This document shows, piece by piece, positions 1 to 8,482 of a DNA stretch of 64,000 nt. The position numbers were made by a program, and so were the translations under genes. This DNA is from AP-15 sp963755435. Its GTDB lineage: Bacteria > Pseudomonadota > Alphaproteobacteria > ATCC43930 > CGMCC-115725. The first letter of the stretch is position 1, and each line of letters begins with the position of its first letter. The DNA lies in NCBI GenBank assembly GCA_963755435.1, contig CAVWJX010000005.1:124001-188000 (forward strand). Reading direction: 5' to 3'. Under the pieces are notes generated by a model, which was given only the letters and a program-made list of their open reading frames with translations, made no database searches and was not told where the DNA came from.

Positions 1-449
1 TCGATCCGCTCGACCGCGGCAAACTCGCGTACAAAGCGGTCGAGGGCGGCCTGATAGATCTGCCGCTCGCTGTACGATTGCTCGGGCTGGCCGACATTGC
101 GATAAAGATCGCGCACCACCTCGGCGATCGAAGCCGGGTCGCCGGAGGCGATCTTGGCCTGGTATTCCTGGGCGCGCCGGCTCCACATCGTACGCTTGGC
201 CCGCGATCGGCCGCGCAGCTTGGCGAGCGCGGCGTCCATCTCCTTGCGACTCGACAATCGGCGCAATCCCGAGGCCTTGGCCTTGGCGAGCGGCACCCGC
301 AAGGTCATTCTATCCTTGTCAAACGCGACGACGAACACGTTGAGCGTGTACCCGGCAATCTCCTGCAGCTCGATGGCGACAATCTTGCCGACGCCGTGGG
401 TCGGATAAACGACGAGGTCGCCCGTTGCGAAGATAGGCTTTTCCGACAT
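1..449 (-). CDS. carD: CarD/CdnL-family RNA polymerase-binding transcription regulator (partial, C-terminus off window)
   Basis: About 149 residues are visible. The protein starts MSEKPIFATGDLVVYPTHGV and continues with the hydrophobic beta-rich RNAP-interacting domain typical of CarD/CdnL/TRCF proteins, followed by an Arg/Lys-rich helical segment (LRRLSSRKEMDAAL, then RGRSRAKRTMWSRRAQEY) that in the family binds promoter DNA near the -10 upstream edge. The family stabilises open complexes, especially at rRNA promoters. Two ATGs are adjacent (452 and 449); GGAG lies directly before the first, so the second has the better spacing and is chosen. The gene follows fdxA on the same strand, a common alphaproteobacterial arrangement. 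The C-terminal end runs out of the window at base 1. Confidence 0.9.
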   Translation of the reverse strand, partial: MSEKPIFATGDLVVYPTHGVGKIVAIELQEIAGYTLNVFVVAFDKDRMTLRVPLAKAKASGLRRLSSRKEMDAALAKLRGRSRAKRTMWSRRAQEYQAKIASGDPASIAEVVRDLYRNVGQPEQSYSERQIYQAALDRFVREFAAVERI

Positions 450-452
450 CAT

Positions 453-705
453 CTCCGTCTCTCGTAATCGACCCGAGCAACCAAACGGGGACGCTTCACG
501 CCGCGACTACGGCGCCCGTCCACAACTCGGTCAAGAGCGCGGAACCGGAGGGGAGCGCGTCAAGAGCACCGAGAAAACATTACCATAAAAACCGCGTCGA
601 AGCCAGGGGGGTCACGCATGCTCGCAACGCATAGCACGCGGCAAGCCGACGTCACGCTGGGTCGCGAGGCTGGGCCGCCCGGGCGCGGCACCCGCTTGCG
701 GCGGC
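453..705. other. carD-fdxA intergenic region, no gene
   Basis: These 253 bp separate fdxA from carD on the minus strand. I see no RNA gene or open frame with coding character. On the minus strand there are two TTGAC-like hexamers (in the stretches around 527-533 and 558-564) that could be -35 elements for a carD promoter, but no convincing -10 partner, so I make no firm promoter call. Confidence 0.35.
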
Positions 706-1041
706 TCAGCTGCCGCCGGGCTTGGTACTGAATTCCTTGTCGTACTTGTCGGCGACGTCCTTCCAGCTGTCGGCGTCTTCGGGGGGCGGCTTTTTGCGGG
801 TGATGTTGGGCCAGCTCGCCGCGTATTCCCGGTTCAGTTCGACCCAGCGCTCGGCCTCCTGTTCACTATCGGGAATGATTGCGTCAACCGGGCATTCGGG
901 CTCGCACACCCCGCAATCGATGCATTCGTCGGGGTGGATCACCAGCATGTTCTCGCCCTCGTAGAAACAATCGACCGGGCAGACCTCGACACAGTCCATA
1001 TACTTGCAGCGGATGCACGCTTCGGTGACGACGTAAGTCAT
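706..1041 (-). CDS. fdxA: 7Fe ferredoxin (FdxA type, [3Fe-4S][4Fe-4S])
   Basis: A 111-residue soluble electron carrier. The cysteine pattern is C9-x2-C12-x4-C17-x3-C21-P and C40-x2-C43-x2-C46-x3-C50-P, the same register as Azotobacter ferredoxin I, where Cys 8/16/49 hold the 3Fe cluster and Cys 20/39/42/45 the 4Fe cluster. The length and the long C-terminal tail rich in charged residues (VELNREYAASWPNITRKKPP) match the FdxA family. It lies 47 bp downstream of the TerB-like gene and upstream of carD, all on the minus strand, so the three may be co-transcribed. The redox partner is unknown. Confidence 0.95.
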   Translation of the reverse strand: MTYVVTEACIRCKYMDCVEVCPVDCFYEGENMLVIHPDECIDCGVCEPECPVDAIIPDSEQEAERWVELNREYAASWPNITRKKPPPEDADSWKDVADKYDKEFSTKPGGS

Positions 1042-1088
1042 GGCGGTGGCTCTTCTCCTGAACTTTTTGCGGCGCGCGCGGCGGCGGA

Positions 1089-1568
1089 TCAGGCCGTGGC
1101 GTCGAGCCCCAGCCGATCGAGCACGCGCTGCCGCGCCAAGCCGCGCTCGCGATCGGGCACATAAATCAACCCGCCGACGCGGCGCAGCAGGCTGTCCTCA
1201 TATTCGTCGAGCACGCCGTCCGCGTAGGCGACCTCCCACAGCATCTCGATCAGCTCGATCCGCTGTTCGAAGGAAAGCCGCTCGTTGATGATCCGGGTCA
1301 GGTGAAACAGCTCGGCGGAGCGGCTGGCCTCGCGCTCGCCGGCGCTCAGCAATGTCCGCGCGTCGGCATGCGACAGTTTGAAGCGATGCTCGAGCAGCCG
1401 TGCGACCACGGCCCGCTCTTTCGAATCGAAGCGCGCGTCGGCCTCGGAACGATTGTCGCTGTGAGCCGCCTCGACGAGAAGCGCGGCGAGCGCCAGCTGC
1501 AATTCGTCGCGCGGCTCGCCACCAGCAGGCGCCGCGCCGGTCAACCAACCAAGGAGATTCTCGATCAT
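1089..1568 (-). CDS. TerB-like (COG4103-type) protein
   Basis: A 159-residue, mostly helical acidic protein. Its two halves carry the TerB-like pattern: an N-terminal LALAALLVEAAHSD segment followed by DSKERAVVARLLEHRF, and a C-terminal IELIEMLWEVAYADGVLDEYEDSLLRRV with the typical acidic ADG-x-LD-x-E-x-E-x4-R motif. In tellurite-resistance TerB this acidic repeat binds divalent metal; the function of the stand-alone versions is not established, and the name should not be read as proof of tellurite resistance. The gene precedes fdxA and carD on the same strand. The start is an ATG near the end of the divergent spacer with the glycosyltransferase gene. Confidence 0.8.
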   Translation of the reverse strand: MIENLLGWLTGAAPAGGEPRDELQLALAALLVEAAHSDNRSEADARFDSKERAVVARLLEHRFKLSHADARTLLSAGEREASRSAELFHLTRIINERLSFEQRIELIEMLWEVAYADGVLDEYEDSLLRRVGGLIYVPDRERGLARQRVLDRLGLDATA

Positions 1569-1742
1569 ATGTCGTTGCCTAACATGCCGCGCCGAGCAGG
1601 GGCAACCCTACGCGGTTTGGGGGTTTTTGCCGACCGCGGCGGATCAGGATCGGCGACCGCACAGGCCGCCGCGACCGCGCCAACGGAAATGAATCTCCGC
1701 GCCGGCCGTTGTGGCGCGAGGGCGACAAGCGGGGCACAACTC

Positions 1743-2906
1743 TTGAACAAGCGCGGCACGATCCTCGTTCTCCATTTTGTTGGCCAGATGCCGCTCGCCG
1801 GCATCGCCTGGCAGGCGATCCACTATCTGCTCGGCCTCAAACAGCTCGGCTACGAGGTCTGGTACATCGAGGATGGCGGGGCCAATCCCTACGACCCGCG
1901 CGCCGCCAGCGTGATGATGGCCTGCGACTACAATGTTGCCTATTTGCGCCGCGCGATGGAGCGCCACGGACTTGGCGGCCGCTGGGCCTACTGGGACGCG
2001 ATCAACGATCTATGGCATGGGCTGCCGCGCGAGCAGGTGCGCCGGCTTTACGCCGAGGCCGATGCGCTGATCAATCTGTGCGGGGCCACCCGCCTGCGCG
2101 ACGAGCATATGGCTTGCCCGGTGCGCATCCTGGTCGACACCGATCCGGTCTACGAGCAGATCAAATACGCCCACTCCGACGCCGCCGCCCGCGCCTATAT
2201 CGACGCGCACACGCATTTTTTCAGCTACGGCGAGAACCTGGGAGCGCCCGATTGCCCAGTGCCGCTATGCGGGATCGCCTGGCAGCCGACCCGGCCGCCG
2301 GTGCTGCCGGCCTTGTGGCCCGAGCCGCAGACCGTCCCGCGCTGCTTCACCACCATCGGCACCTGGGAAAACCGGGGCAAGGATATCGACTTTGCCGGCT
2401 CCCGCTATGTCTGGTCGAAGCATCCGAATTTTCTGCGATTTCTCGACCTGCCGCGATTCCGGCCGCAAACCTGTTTCGAGCTGGCGATGGCTCCGCCCGA
2501 TCGCGAAATCCGCCGGAGAATTGCCGATAGCGGCTGGCAGCTGGTCGATCCCGGCCCGATTTCGGCCGGCATGGCGCCCTATCGCGACTTCATCGCCGGG
2601 TCGCGCGGCGAGTTCACCGTCGCCAAGGACATCTATGTCCGGCCGAACAGCGGCTGGTTCAGCGATCGCAGCGTGTGCTACCTGGCGGCCGGGCGGCCGG
2701 TGGTGACGATGGCGACCGGGTTCAGCAAATTCTACCCGATCGGGCGCGGCCTGTTCGAGTATTCGTGTGCCGACGAGGCATTGAGCGCGATCGATACGAT
2801 CGCCGCCGACTATTGGCGGCACAGCCGCGCGGCGCGGGAAGTGGCGCACGAGCATTTTGCCGCCGAGCGGGTCCTCGGCGGGATGATGAATGCGGCCGGG
2901 CTCTGA
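1743..2906 (+). CDS. Putative GT-B fold glycosyltransferase
   Basis: About 387 residues from a TTG at 1743 (LNKRGTILVLHFVGQMPLAG); the frame is open further upstream, but that extension is low-complexity and overlaps the TerB-like gene in antisense, so I leave it out. ATG 1788 is an alternative. The N-terminal half resembles a Rossmann domain (LVLHFVGQMPLAGIAWQA, then LGYEVWYIEDGG). The C-terminal half ends with a donor-site-like segment, FTVAKDIYVRPNSGWFSDRS followed by VCYLAAGRPVVTMATGFSKF, which fits the glycine/proline-rich nucleotide-sugar pocket of GT-B enzymes (CgeB-like families). Donor and acceptor are unknown. A small flippase-like gene and an O-antigen ligase-like gene nearby suggest surface polysaccharide work. 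Confidence 0.6.
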   Translation: MNKRGTILVLHFVGQMPLAGIAWQAIHYLLGLKQLGYEVWYIEDGGANPYDPRAASVMMACDYNVAYLRRAMERHGLGGRWAYWDAINDLWHGLPREQVRRLYAEADALINLCGATRLRDEHMACPVRILVDTDPVYEQIKYAHSDAAARAYIDAHTHFFSYGENLGAPDCPVPLCGIAWQPTRPPVLPALWPEPQTVPRCFTTIGTWENRGKDIDFAGSRYVWSKHPNFLRFLDLPRFRPQTCFELAMAPPDREIRRRIADSGWQLVDPGPISAGMAPYRDFIAGSRGEFTVAKDIYVRPNSGWFSDRSVCYLAAGRPVVTMATGFSKFYPIGRGLFEYSCADEALSAIDTIAADYWRHSRAAREVAHEHFAAERVLGGMMNAAGL

Positions 2907-3025
2907 GTCTTCGGGCGGGAAAGCACCGGTCGATGTGCCGCTCGGTGATGGAATCTTCAGAGCCGCCACCCGAAAATCGTTTGTCGGGGCCGTGGCAGCG
3001 CCCCGTACTCTAGCCGGGATGGGCG

Positions 3026-3361
3026 ATGGCGGTCTATTACGCGAGCCTCGCGGCGGCGATCCTGTTCGGCGTGGCCGGCCAGATCGCGCTGAAATCGGCG
3101 GCCGAGGGTTCGGCGACCCTGGTTGCGCAATTCAGCAACCCGCTGACCCTTCTCGGCTTTGCGATCTACGTCGGGGCGGCGCTTTGCTACACGGTGGCGT
3201 TGAAGCGCTTGCCGGTCTCGCTGGCCTTTCCGTCGGTTTCGGCGAGCTATGCCGTCGTCGCCGTGCTCGCGCACATCTTATGGGGCGAGCCGTTCGGCTG
3301 GTCGCAGATCGCCGGCATCGTACTGATCGGCGGCGGGGTGCTGCTGATCTACCAGCATTGA
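3026..3361 (+). CDS. SMR/EamA-type small membrane transporter (ArnE/ArnF-like)
   Basis: A 111-residue protein with four predicted membrane segments (about residues 3-22, 38-56, 62-82, 90-108), the size and topology of the small multidrug resistance/DMT superfamily. Features typical of that family are the early GVAGQIALKSA segment and the GVLLIYQH end. Proteins of this size next to glycosyltransferases often work as dimeric undecaprenyl-phosphate-sugar flippases (ArnE/ArnF-like) rather than drug pumps, and the neighbouring glycosyltransferase and O-antigen ligase-like genes favour that reading. The conserved glutamate of EmrE in helix 1 is not present; the first helix carries Gln/Lys instead, also arguing against a classic drug exporter. 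Confidence 0.7.
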   Translation: MAVYYASLAAAILFGVAGQIALKSAAEGSATLVAQFSNPLTLLGFAIYVGAALCYTVALKRLPVSLAFPSVSASYAVVAVLAHILWGEPFGWSQIAGIVLIGGGVLLIYQH

Positions 3362-3371
3362 GCGGCGATCG

Positions 3372-4649
3372 TCAGCCAGGCGGAGACCGGCCGGGAATGG
3401 AGTCCGCTGCCTCTTTTGCCATCACCAGGATCAGGAACAGGCAGAACCACAGGGTTCCCTGCCACCATTCCTCCCAGATGCCGTAAGTGGCGAGCGTGGC
3501 GACAAACCCGCAGGCCAGGCTGCCGGCGGCGGCACCGCCATAGAGGCGCGGCAGATCGGCCCGAGCCAGGGCCAGCCAGGCATATCCGCTCAAGAGCGCC
3601 ATCAGCACCGCGCCCGGCACGCCGAGCTCGAGCCACAGCTGCAGCGGGGCGTCGTGCGGGTGCAATGGTAGCCAGCTCTCGCCAGGCCGGATCAGGTCCT
3701 TGCCGCCGGGGATCGCCCGCGAGGAATTGAGGCCCCAGCCGGCGAGCGGATGCTCGGCGATGCGGTCGCCGACAAATGACCAGATCAGCAGCCGATGCCC
3801 GGCCGACTGCTTGACGTCATTGGCGGTGACGACCAGATCGGAGACGCGTTCGAGCCGGGCGAAGGTTAACGGCGCGCCGATCACGACGATGACCGAAAGC
3901 GCCACCGCCAGCCGCGCCGTGCGGGCAGGCCAGCCATACCATAGCAGCGCCGCCGCCACCCCGGCCGCGAGCGACACCTTTGCCGCGGTCCCGGCGAGGA
4001 CCAGAACCGTCGCGGCGACGGCAACGGCAAACAGCGCGCCCGCCGCCCGATGGCCGCGCCCGATCAGCACCGTGCTCGTCGGCAACAGCAGGATCGCAAA
4101 CGCCACCGAAGCCTGGTTGAGCCAGGAGAGCTCGTAAGGACGGGTCGAAAACGGCTTGCTCAGCGCGCCGTGGGTGGCAAGATCGAGCGCCGCCATCGCC
4201 GTCCCGATGATAAGGGAGGCGATGAGGAAGTTGGTCAGCCGGCCGGGTACGGCAATTTCCTTGGCCGCCGCCGCCAGCGCCAGCCCGGCGGCAAACAGGC
4301 CCGCGAGCCGCGCCGCCAGATCGAGCGAGCGCAGCGGGTCGATCGACCAGAGGGCCGAGACCGCTCCCCAGATCAGCAGCGCCGCGACCAGCGCCGCCGG
4401 AACCGCGAGGTCAGGGCGCCATAGCGGCCGCTTCGCCGCCAGAATGAGGCCGGCGGCAAACAGCCCGGCGACCGAAGCCAGCGCGGCGATGCCGCGTGGC
4501 GCCAGGATCAGCAACGGAAAGAACAACAGCGCCGAAAGATCGAGGCCGGTCTCGAACGCGACCGCCAGACGCCGCCGGCCGAGTGCCGTGGCCGAAACCC
4601 TCAGCCCGACGCGCCGCCGCGCCCTGCTGGAGGGTTCGCCCGCCCGCAC
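3372..4649 (-). CDS. O-antigen ligase-like polytopic membrane protein (WaaL/Wzy_C family)
   Basis: A 425-residue protein with roughly ten to twelve hydrophobic segments and one larger periplasmic loop. The loop carries the Wzy_C-type signature HPLAGWGLNSSR, then LPLHPHDAPLQLWLELGVPG, where the conserved Arg and His residues are needed for ligase or polymerase activity in studied homologues. It would attach or polymerise glycan chains on the periplasmic face. The GTG start at 4649 shares one base with the TAG stop of ndk (TAGTG), which suggests translational coupling; a later start is possible since the first 25 residues are Arg-rich. WaaL and Wzy cannot be told apart from sequence alone. Confidence 0.75.
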   Translation of the reverse strand: MRAGEPSSRARRRVGLRVSATALGRRRLAVAFETGLDLSALLFFPLLILAPRGIAALASVAGLFAAGLILAAKRPLWRPDLAVPAALVAALLIWGAVSALWSIDPLRSLDLAARLAGLFAAGLALAAAAKEIAVPGRLTNFLIASLIIGTAMAALDLATHGALSKPFSTRPYELSWLNQASVAFAILLLPTSTVLIGRGHRAAGALFAVAVAATVLVLAGTAAKVSLAAGVAAALLWYGWPARTARLAVALSVIVVIGAPLTFARLERVSDLVVTANDVKQSAGHRLLIWSFVGDRIAEHPLAGWGLNSSRAIPGGKDLIRPGESWLPLHPHDAPLQLWLELGVPGAVLMALLSGYAWLALARADLPRLYGGAAAGSLACGFVATLATYGIWEEWWQGTLWFCLFLILVMAKEAADSIPGRSPPG

Positions 4650-5071
4650 TAGGGGAATATTTCAATCTCCGCGAAGAAGAACGCGATTTCGCGCGCCGCG
4701 TTATCGGGGGAATCCGAGCCGTGCACCGAATTGGCCTCGATCAACTCGGCGAAATCCTTGCGGATCGTGCCGGGGGCGGCCTTGGCCGGGTCGGTCGCAC
4801 CCATGATCTCGCGGCTGAGCGTCACTGCGTCCGGCCCTTCGAACACCTGGACGACGACCGGACCCGAGATCATGAAGGTCACGAGGCTGCGATAGAACGG
4901 CCGCTCGGAATGCACTTCGTAGAACCGCTCGGCCTGCGCCTCGGCCAGATGGATCCGCTTTTGCGCGACGATGCGCAGCCCGCGCCGCTCGAAGCGGTCG
5001 TTGATCGCTCCGGTCAGGTTGCGCCGGGTCGCGTCGGGCTTCAGGATCGATAAGGTGCGTTCGATGGCCAT
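4649..5071 (-). CDS. ndk: Nucleoside diphosphate kinase
   Basis: A 140-residue cytosolic enzyme that transfers the gamma phosphate of NTPs to NDPs through a phosphohistidine. The nucleophile is His117 in NSVHGSDS, at the same residue number as in E. coli Ndk; the N-terminal ERTLSILKPDATRR and the FYRSLVTFMISGPVV segment are family signatures. I use the ATG giving MAIERT; a TTG two codons upstream is less likely. The gene lies downstream of pepA and holC and overlaps the O-antigen ligase-like gene by one base. Confidence 0.97.
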   Translation of the reverse strand: MAIERTLSILKPDATRRNLTGAINDRFERRGLRIVAQKRIHLAEAQAERFYEVHSERPFYRSLVTFMISGPVVVQVFEGPDAVTLSREIMGATDPAKAAPGTIRKDFAELIEANSVHGSDSPDNAAREIAFFFAEIEIFP

Positions 5072-5153
5072 CGGCAAAGTCTCGGGTGAGGGAGCAGGCC
5101 GGGTTTATAACCGCCGCCCGGGTCAGCGGCAATCGGCGGCATCCGGGTCGCCT

Positions 5154-5600
5154 TCAGCCGCGGCGCTCCCAGCCGGTGGCGGTCTGCTGCCAGTAGGTCA
5201 GCTCGTGGCCGGCCGCCCGGGCGCGCCGCCAACGCTCGCGCGCTGCTTCGACCGCGGCAGGGTCATCGCCGTCGAACAGATCGACGCAGCGGACAAAGGA
5301 GGACAGGTCGGCGGCCTCCGAGCCATCGACCAGCACCAGCATCGTCGCGTGATTCGGGTTCTCCTTGCGCTCGGTCAGCCAGATCGGCTGCGCCGCCGGG
5401 TTGCCGTCGCGGGCCGAGCCGTGCGCCAGAAAGCTCGCCTCGTCATAGGTCCACAGGATCGCGTCGAGCCGGGTGACGCGCTCGGCCGAGCCGGCCCGGA
5501 CGACGATCGGATGGCCCAGCGCGCGCCCCCGCTCGAGAAGCTTCGGCAACGCCCGCTCGAGCGGCGTCGAGGTCAGGTGGTAAAAGCCGATCTCGGCCAA
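5154..5600 (-). CDS. holC: DNA polymerase III chi subunit
   Basis: A 148-residue protein beginning LAEIGFYHLTSTPLERALPK and ending LTYWQQTATGWERRG, both characteristic of alphaproteobacterial HolC. Chi links the clamp loader to single-stranded DNA-binding protein in the replisome. The central DAILWTYDEASFLAHGSARD and QPIWLTERKENPN blocks are the conserved core. The best start is TTG 5600, five bases beyond the pepA stop; upstream extension of the frame runs back into pepA and is not coding in this frame. The pepA-holC order is the same as in E. coli. Confidence 0.92.
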   Translation of the reverse strand: MAEIGFYHLTSTPLERALPKLLERGRALGHPIVVRAGSAERVTRLDAILWTYDEASFLAHGSARDGNPAAQPIWLTERKENPNHATMLVLVDGSEAADLSSFVRCVDLFDGDDPAAVEAARERWRRARAAGHELTYWQQTATGWERRG

Positions 5601-5605
5601 GCGAA

Positions 5606-7126
5606 CTAGTCTTTCTCGTAATGCTCGGCAACGAAACGGTCGAGCAGGCGCACGCCGAAGGCGGTGGCGCCTTTGGGCACGGTCGGCGCATCCTTGCTCG
5701 ACCACGCCATCCCGGCAATGTCGAGATGCGCCCAAGGCACCTTGTTGACGAAGCGCTGCAGGAACTGCGCGGCGGTGATGCTGCCGGCGGCCCGCCCGCC
5801 GCCGATGTTCTTGACGTCGGCGGCATCGCTGTCGATCTCGCGGTCGTAGCTGTCGGCGAGCGGCAGGCGCCAGATCTCCTCGCCGACCGCCTTGCCGGCT
5901 TCGGTCAGGCGCGCCGCCAGTTCGTCGTCATTGGCGAACAGTCCGGCGCGATGGTGGCCGAGGGCGACGATAATGGCGCCGGTCAGGGTCGCCAGATCGA
6001 TCATCAGCCGCGGCTTGAAGCGGTCCTGGCAGTACCACATCGCATCGGCCAGAACGAGGCGGCCTTCGGCATCGGTATTCAAAACCTCGATCGTCTGGCC
6101 CGACATCGAGGTGACGATGTCGCCCGGCCGCTGGGCGGTGCCCGACGGCATGTTCTCGACCAGACCGACAATGCCGACCGCGTCGATTTTGGCCTTGCGC
6201 GCGGCCAGGAGCCGCATCAGTCCGATGACCACGGCCGAGCCCGCCATGTCCCATTTCATGTCGCCCATGCCGGCGGCGGGCTTGATCGAGATGCCGCCGG
6301 TGTCGAAGGTCACGCCCTTGCCGATGAAGGCGAGCGGCGCGTCATGTCCGCCGCCGGGCGCGCCTGGATTGGCGGCGCCGCGCCACTGCATGACGACGAG
6401 GCGGGGCGGCCGGGCGCTGCCTTGGGCGACGCCGAGCAGCGCGCCCATGCCGAGCTTGCCGATTGCCTTTTCGTCGAGGATCTCGACCTTGACGCCGAGC
6501 TCTTCGAGGGTCCGCGCCTGCTCCGCCAGGGTCTCGGGATAGATGACATTGGCCGGTTCGGAGACGAGGTCGCGAGTGAAAGACACCGCCTCGGCGGTCT
6601 TTTCAAGGAGCCGCCAGGCGCGCTTGGCCGCGCCGGTTTCGGCGCTCGACAAGGTGAGCCGGCCGAGCGACGGTTTCTGTTCCGGCTTCTGCTTGGTCTT
6701 GTACTTGTCGAAACGATACGATCGCAGCTGCGCGCCGAGGGCGAGGGCGGCGGCCGATTCGCCGGCGCCGAGCGGGGCATCGTCGCCGACGTCGATGGCA
6801 ACATTCGCCTCGGTCTCGCCGGCCCCGTTCAGATGCGCGGCAAGGGCGCCGCCGATATCCTCGAAGACCCGGGCGGTGGCCTCGTGCGGCTGGCCCAGCC
6901 CGGCAAGCACGATGCGGCTGAGCCCGAGATTGGCCGGCGCCACGATCGCCAGGAGCTCGCCCTTTTTGCCGCTGAAGCGCGCGGCCGAGGCGAGCGCGCG
7001 GACGATCGCCCCGCCGCTTGCCTCGTCGAGGCGACGGGCAGCCGGGGTCAACACCCGCTCCGCCCAGATCCCGGCCACCGCGGCGCCGGAATGGGGCAGT
7101 TCCGGTTCGGCAAAGCTGATCTTCAT
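5606..7126 (-). CDS. pepA: Leucyl aminopeptidase, M17 family
   Basis: A 506-residue cytosolic two-zinc exopeptidase. The M17 signature NTDAEGRLVLADAM is complete, and the upstream metal/catalytic segments GKGVTFDTGGISIKPAAGMG and MKWDMAGSAVV are intact, so the enzyme should be active. The N-terminal domain is the variable macro-like domain of the family. I chose ATG 7126 (MKISFAEPEL) because GAGGTGG sits six bases upstream; ATG 7171 would add 15 residues without a good ribosome-binding site. The gene heads a minus-strand run pepA-holC-ndk and is divergent from lptF. Confidence 0.96.
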   Translation of the reverse strand: MKISFAEPELPHSGAAVAGIWAERVLTPAARRLDEASGGAIVRALASAARFSGKKGELLAIVAPANLGLSRIVLAGLGQPHEATARVFEDIGGALAAHLNGAGETEANVAIDVGDDAPLGAGESAAALALGAQLRSYRFDKYKTKQKPEQKPSLGRLTLSSAETGAAKRAWRLLEKTAEAVSFTRDLVSEPANVIYPETLAEQARTLEELGVKVEILDEKAIGKLGMGALLGVAQGSARPPRLVVMQWRGAANPGAPGGGHDAPLAFIGKGVTFDTGGISIKPAAGMGDMKWDMAGSAVVIGLMRLLAARKAKIDAVGIVGLVENMPSGTAQRPGDIVTSMSGQTIEVLNTDAEGRLVLADAMWYCQDRFKPRLMIDLATLTGAIIVALGHHRAGLFANDDELAARLTEAGKAVGEEIWRLPLADSYDREIDSDAADVKNIGGGRAAGSITAAQFLQRFVNKVPWAHLDIAGMAWSSKDAPTVPKGATAFGVRLLDRFVAEHYEKD

Positions 7127-7171
7127 CGCCACCTCGAAGTATAGCGCCGCACCGAGCGCGGGGCGGCTCAT

Positions 7172-7343
7172 GGCTGCAGGACTATTTCGCCGATAGATAC
7201 ATCAACCGCGCGGGTCGACGCCAGCGAGCCCGAGCGCGATACTCGAGGCGGTCGGGCGGGTGGGCGGGCGGGCAGCCGGCGGGCGGGCGGGTCGGGAAAT
7301 GCCTCTGGCCGGACCCGGAGCACCTGCCTATGATCGGGCGCCG
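7172..7343. promoter_or_regulatory. pepA/lptF divergent control region with clustered G-tracts
   Basis: The 172-bp spacer between divergent pepA and lptF contains, on the plus strand, five GGG tracts with single-base loops (7254-7256, 7258-7260, 7262-7264, 7266-7268, 7270-7272) and, ten bases on, four more (7281-7283, 7285-7287, 7289-7291, 7294-7296). Each group satisfies the usual G-quadruplex pattern. It lies about 50-90 bases upstream of the lptF ATG on the coding strand, so it could fold in DNA or in the lptF leader RNA. No confident -10/-35 pair is visible. Confidence 0.5.
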
Positions 7344-8474
7344 ATGACGAGCCTCAACCGCTACATCCTGCGTCAATGCTTCGGCGTCATGGTCTTTGTC
7401 ACTGCCGCGCTGAGCGCCGCGGTCTGGCTCACCCAATCGCTGCGGCTGATCGACTTGATGGTCAATCGTGGCTTGTCGATCGAGTTGTTTCTCTACCTGT
7501 CGGTGCTGATCCTGCCGCGTTTCATCGACGTCGTGTTGCCGATCGGTTTGTTTATCGCAGTGCTGTTCACCTTCAACCGGCTGACCACGGAAAGCGAGCT
7601 CGTGGTCATGCGCGCGGCGGGGTTGAGCCCGCTGGCACTGACCAAAGCGGTGCTGATCCTGGCGGCGATTGCCTTCGCCATACTGATGAGCTTGTCGGCC
7701 TATGTGCTGCCGGTGGCGAACCGCGCGTTCGGCGATCTGCAATTTGAAATCCGCAACCGCTTTGTATCCAGCCTGATCCAGGAGGGCACCTTCACCACGA
7801 TTTCGGACAAGCTGACCTTTTACATCCGCAACCGTGAGGCCAACGGCGATGTTGTCGGCCTCCTGATCAACGACAGCCGCGATCCGCAGCATCCGGTCAC
7901 GATCCTGGCCGAGCGCGCGGCCTTTGCCAACACTCCACTCGGCCCTCGCATCGTCATGCTCAACGGCGACCGCCAAGAATACGACCCGAAGACGCGCAAG
8001 CTCTCGATCCTGACCTTCAAGCGCTACACCCTCGATCTCGACGCGCTGCAGGATGCTCCGGTGGTGCGCTTTCGGGAGGCGCCCGAACGCTTTCTTCCCG
8101 ATCTGTTTTTCCCGCCCAAGGCGCTGGATCGGGACCCGTTCCTGCGTCACACCTTCATCATGGAGGCACAACAGCGCGTCTTGGTGCCGCTTTCGGCCTT
8201 CAGCTTTGCGCTGATCCCGCTGGCCTGCCTGCTGCCGGGGGAATTCAACCGCCGGGGCCAGGCCAGGCGGGTCATCCTGGCGGTCGCCGCCGCCTTTCTG
8301 TTCGAGACGATCGACCTCGGCGTCAACGATCTGGCCGCCCGGTATAGCGCGGCGATCCCGCTGATGTATGTCGTCAACCTGTTGCCGTTTGCCCTCGGCC
8401 TCGCCCTGCTGATGCCCGGGCGGCTCAGGTTCGGCTGGCGTTGGCCGGGCTTGGCCGGCGCCCGCGCTCGCTGA
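7344..8474 (+). CDS. lptF: LPS export ABC transporter permease LptF
   Basis: A 376-residue inner-membrane protein of the YjgP/YjgQ family. It starts MTSLNRYILRQCFGVMVFVT and has paired N-terminal membrane helices, a large periplasmic beta-jellyroll domain (about residues 130-260, for example FTTISDKLTFYIRNREANGD) and three C-terminal helices. With LptG and the LptB ATPase it extracts lipopolysaccharide from the inner membrane. The frame is open upstream but the extension is encoded by the G-tract cluster, so ATG 7344 is preferred. It begins the lptF-lptG-lptD-surA-pdxA-ksgA run. Confidence 0.94.
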   Translation: MTSLNRYILRQCFGVMVFVTAALSAAVWLTQSLRLIDLMVNRGLSIELFLYLSVLILPRFIDVVLPIGLFIAVLFTFNRLTTESELVVMRAAGLSPLALTKAVLILAAIAFAILMSLSAYVLPVANRAFGDLQFEIRNRFVSSLIQEGTFTTISDKLTFYIRNREANGDVVGLLINDSRDPQHPVTILAERAAFANTPLGPRIVMLNGDRQEYDPKTRKLSILTFKRYTLDLDALQDAPVVRFREAPERFLPDLFFPPKALDRDPFLRHTFIMEAQQRVLVPLSAFSFALIPLACLLPGEFNRRGQARRVILAVAAAFLFETIDLGVNDLAARYSAAIPLMYVVNLLPFALGLALLMPGRLRFGWRWPGLAGARAR

Positions 8475-8482
8475 AATCCGTG

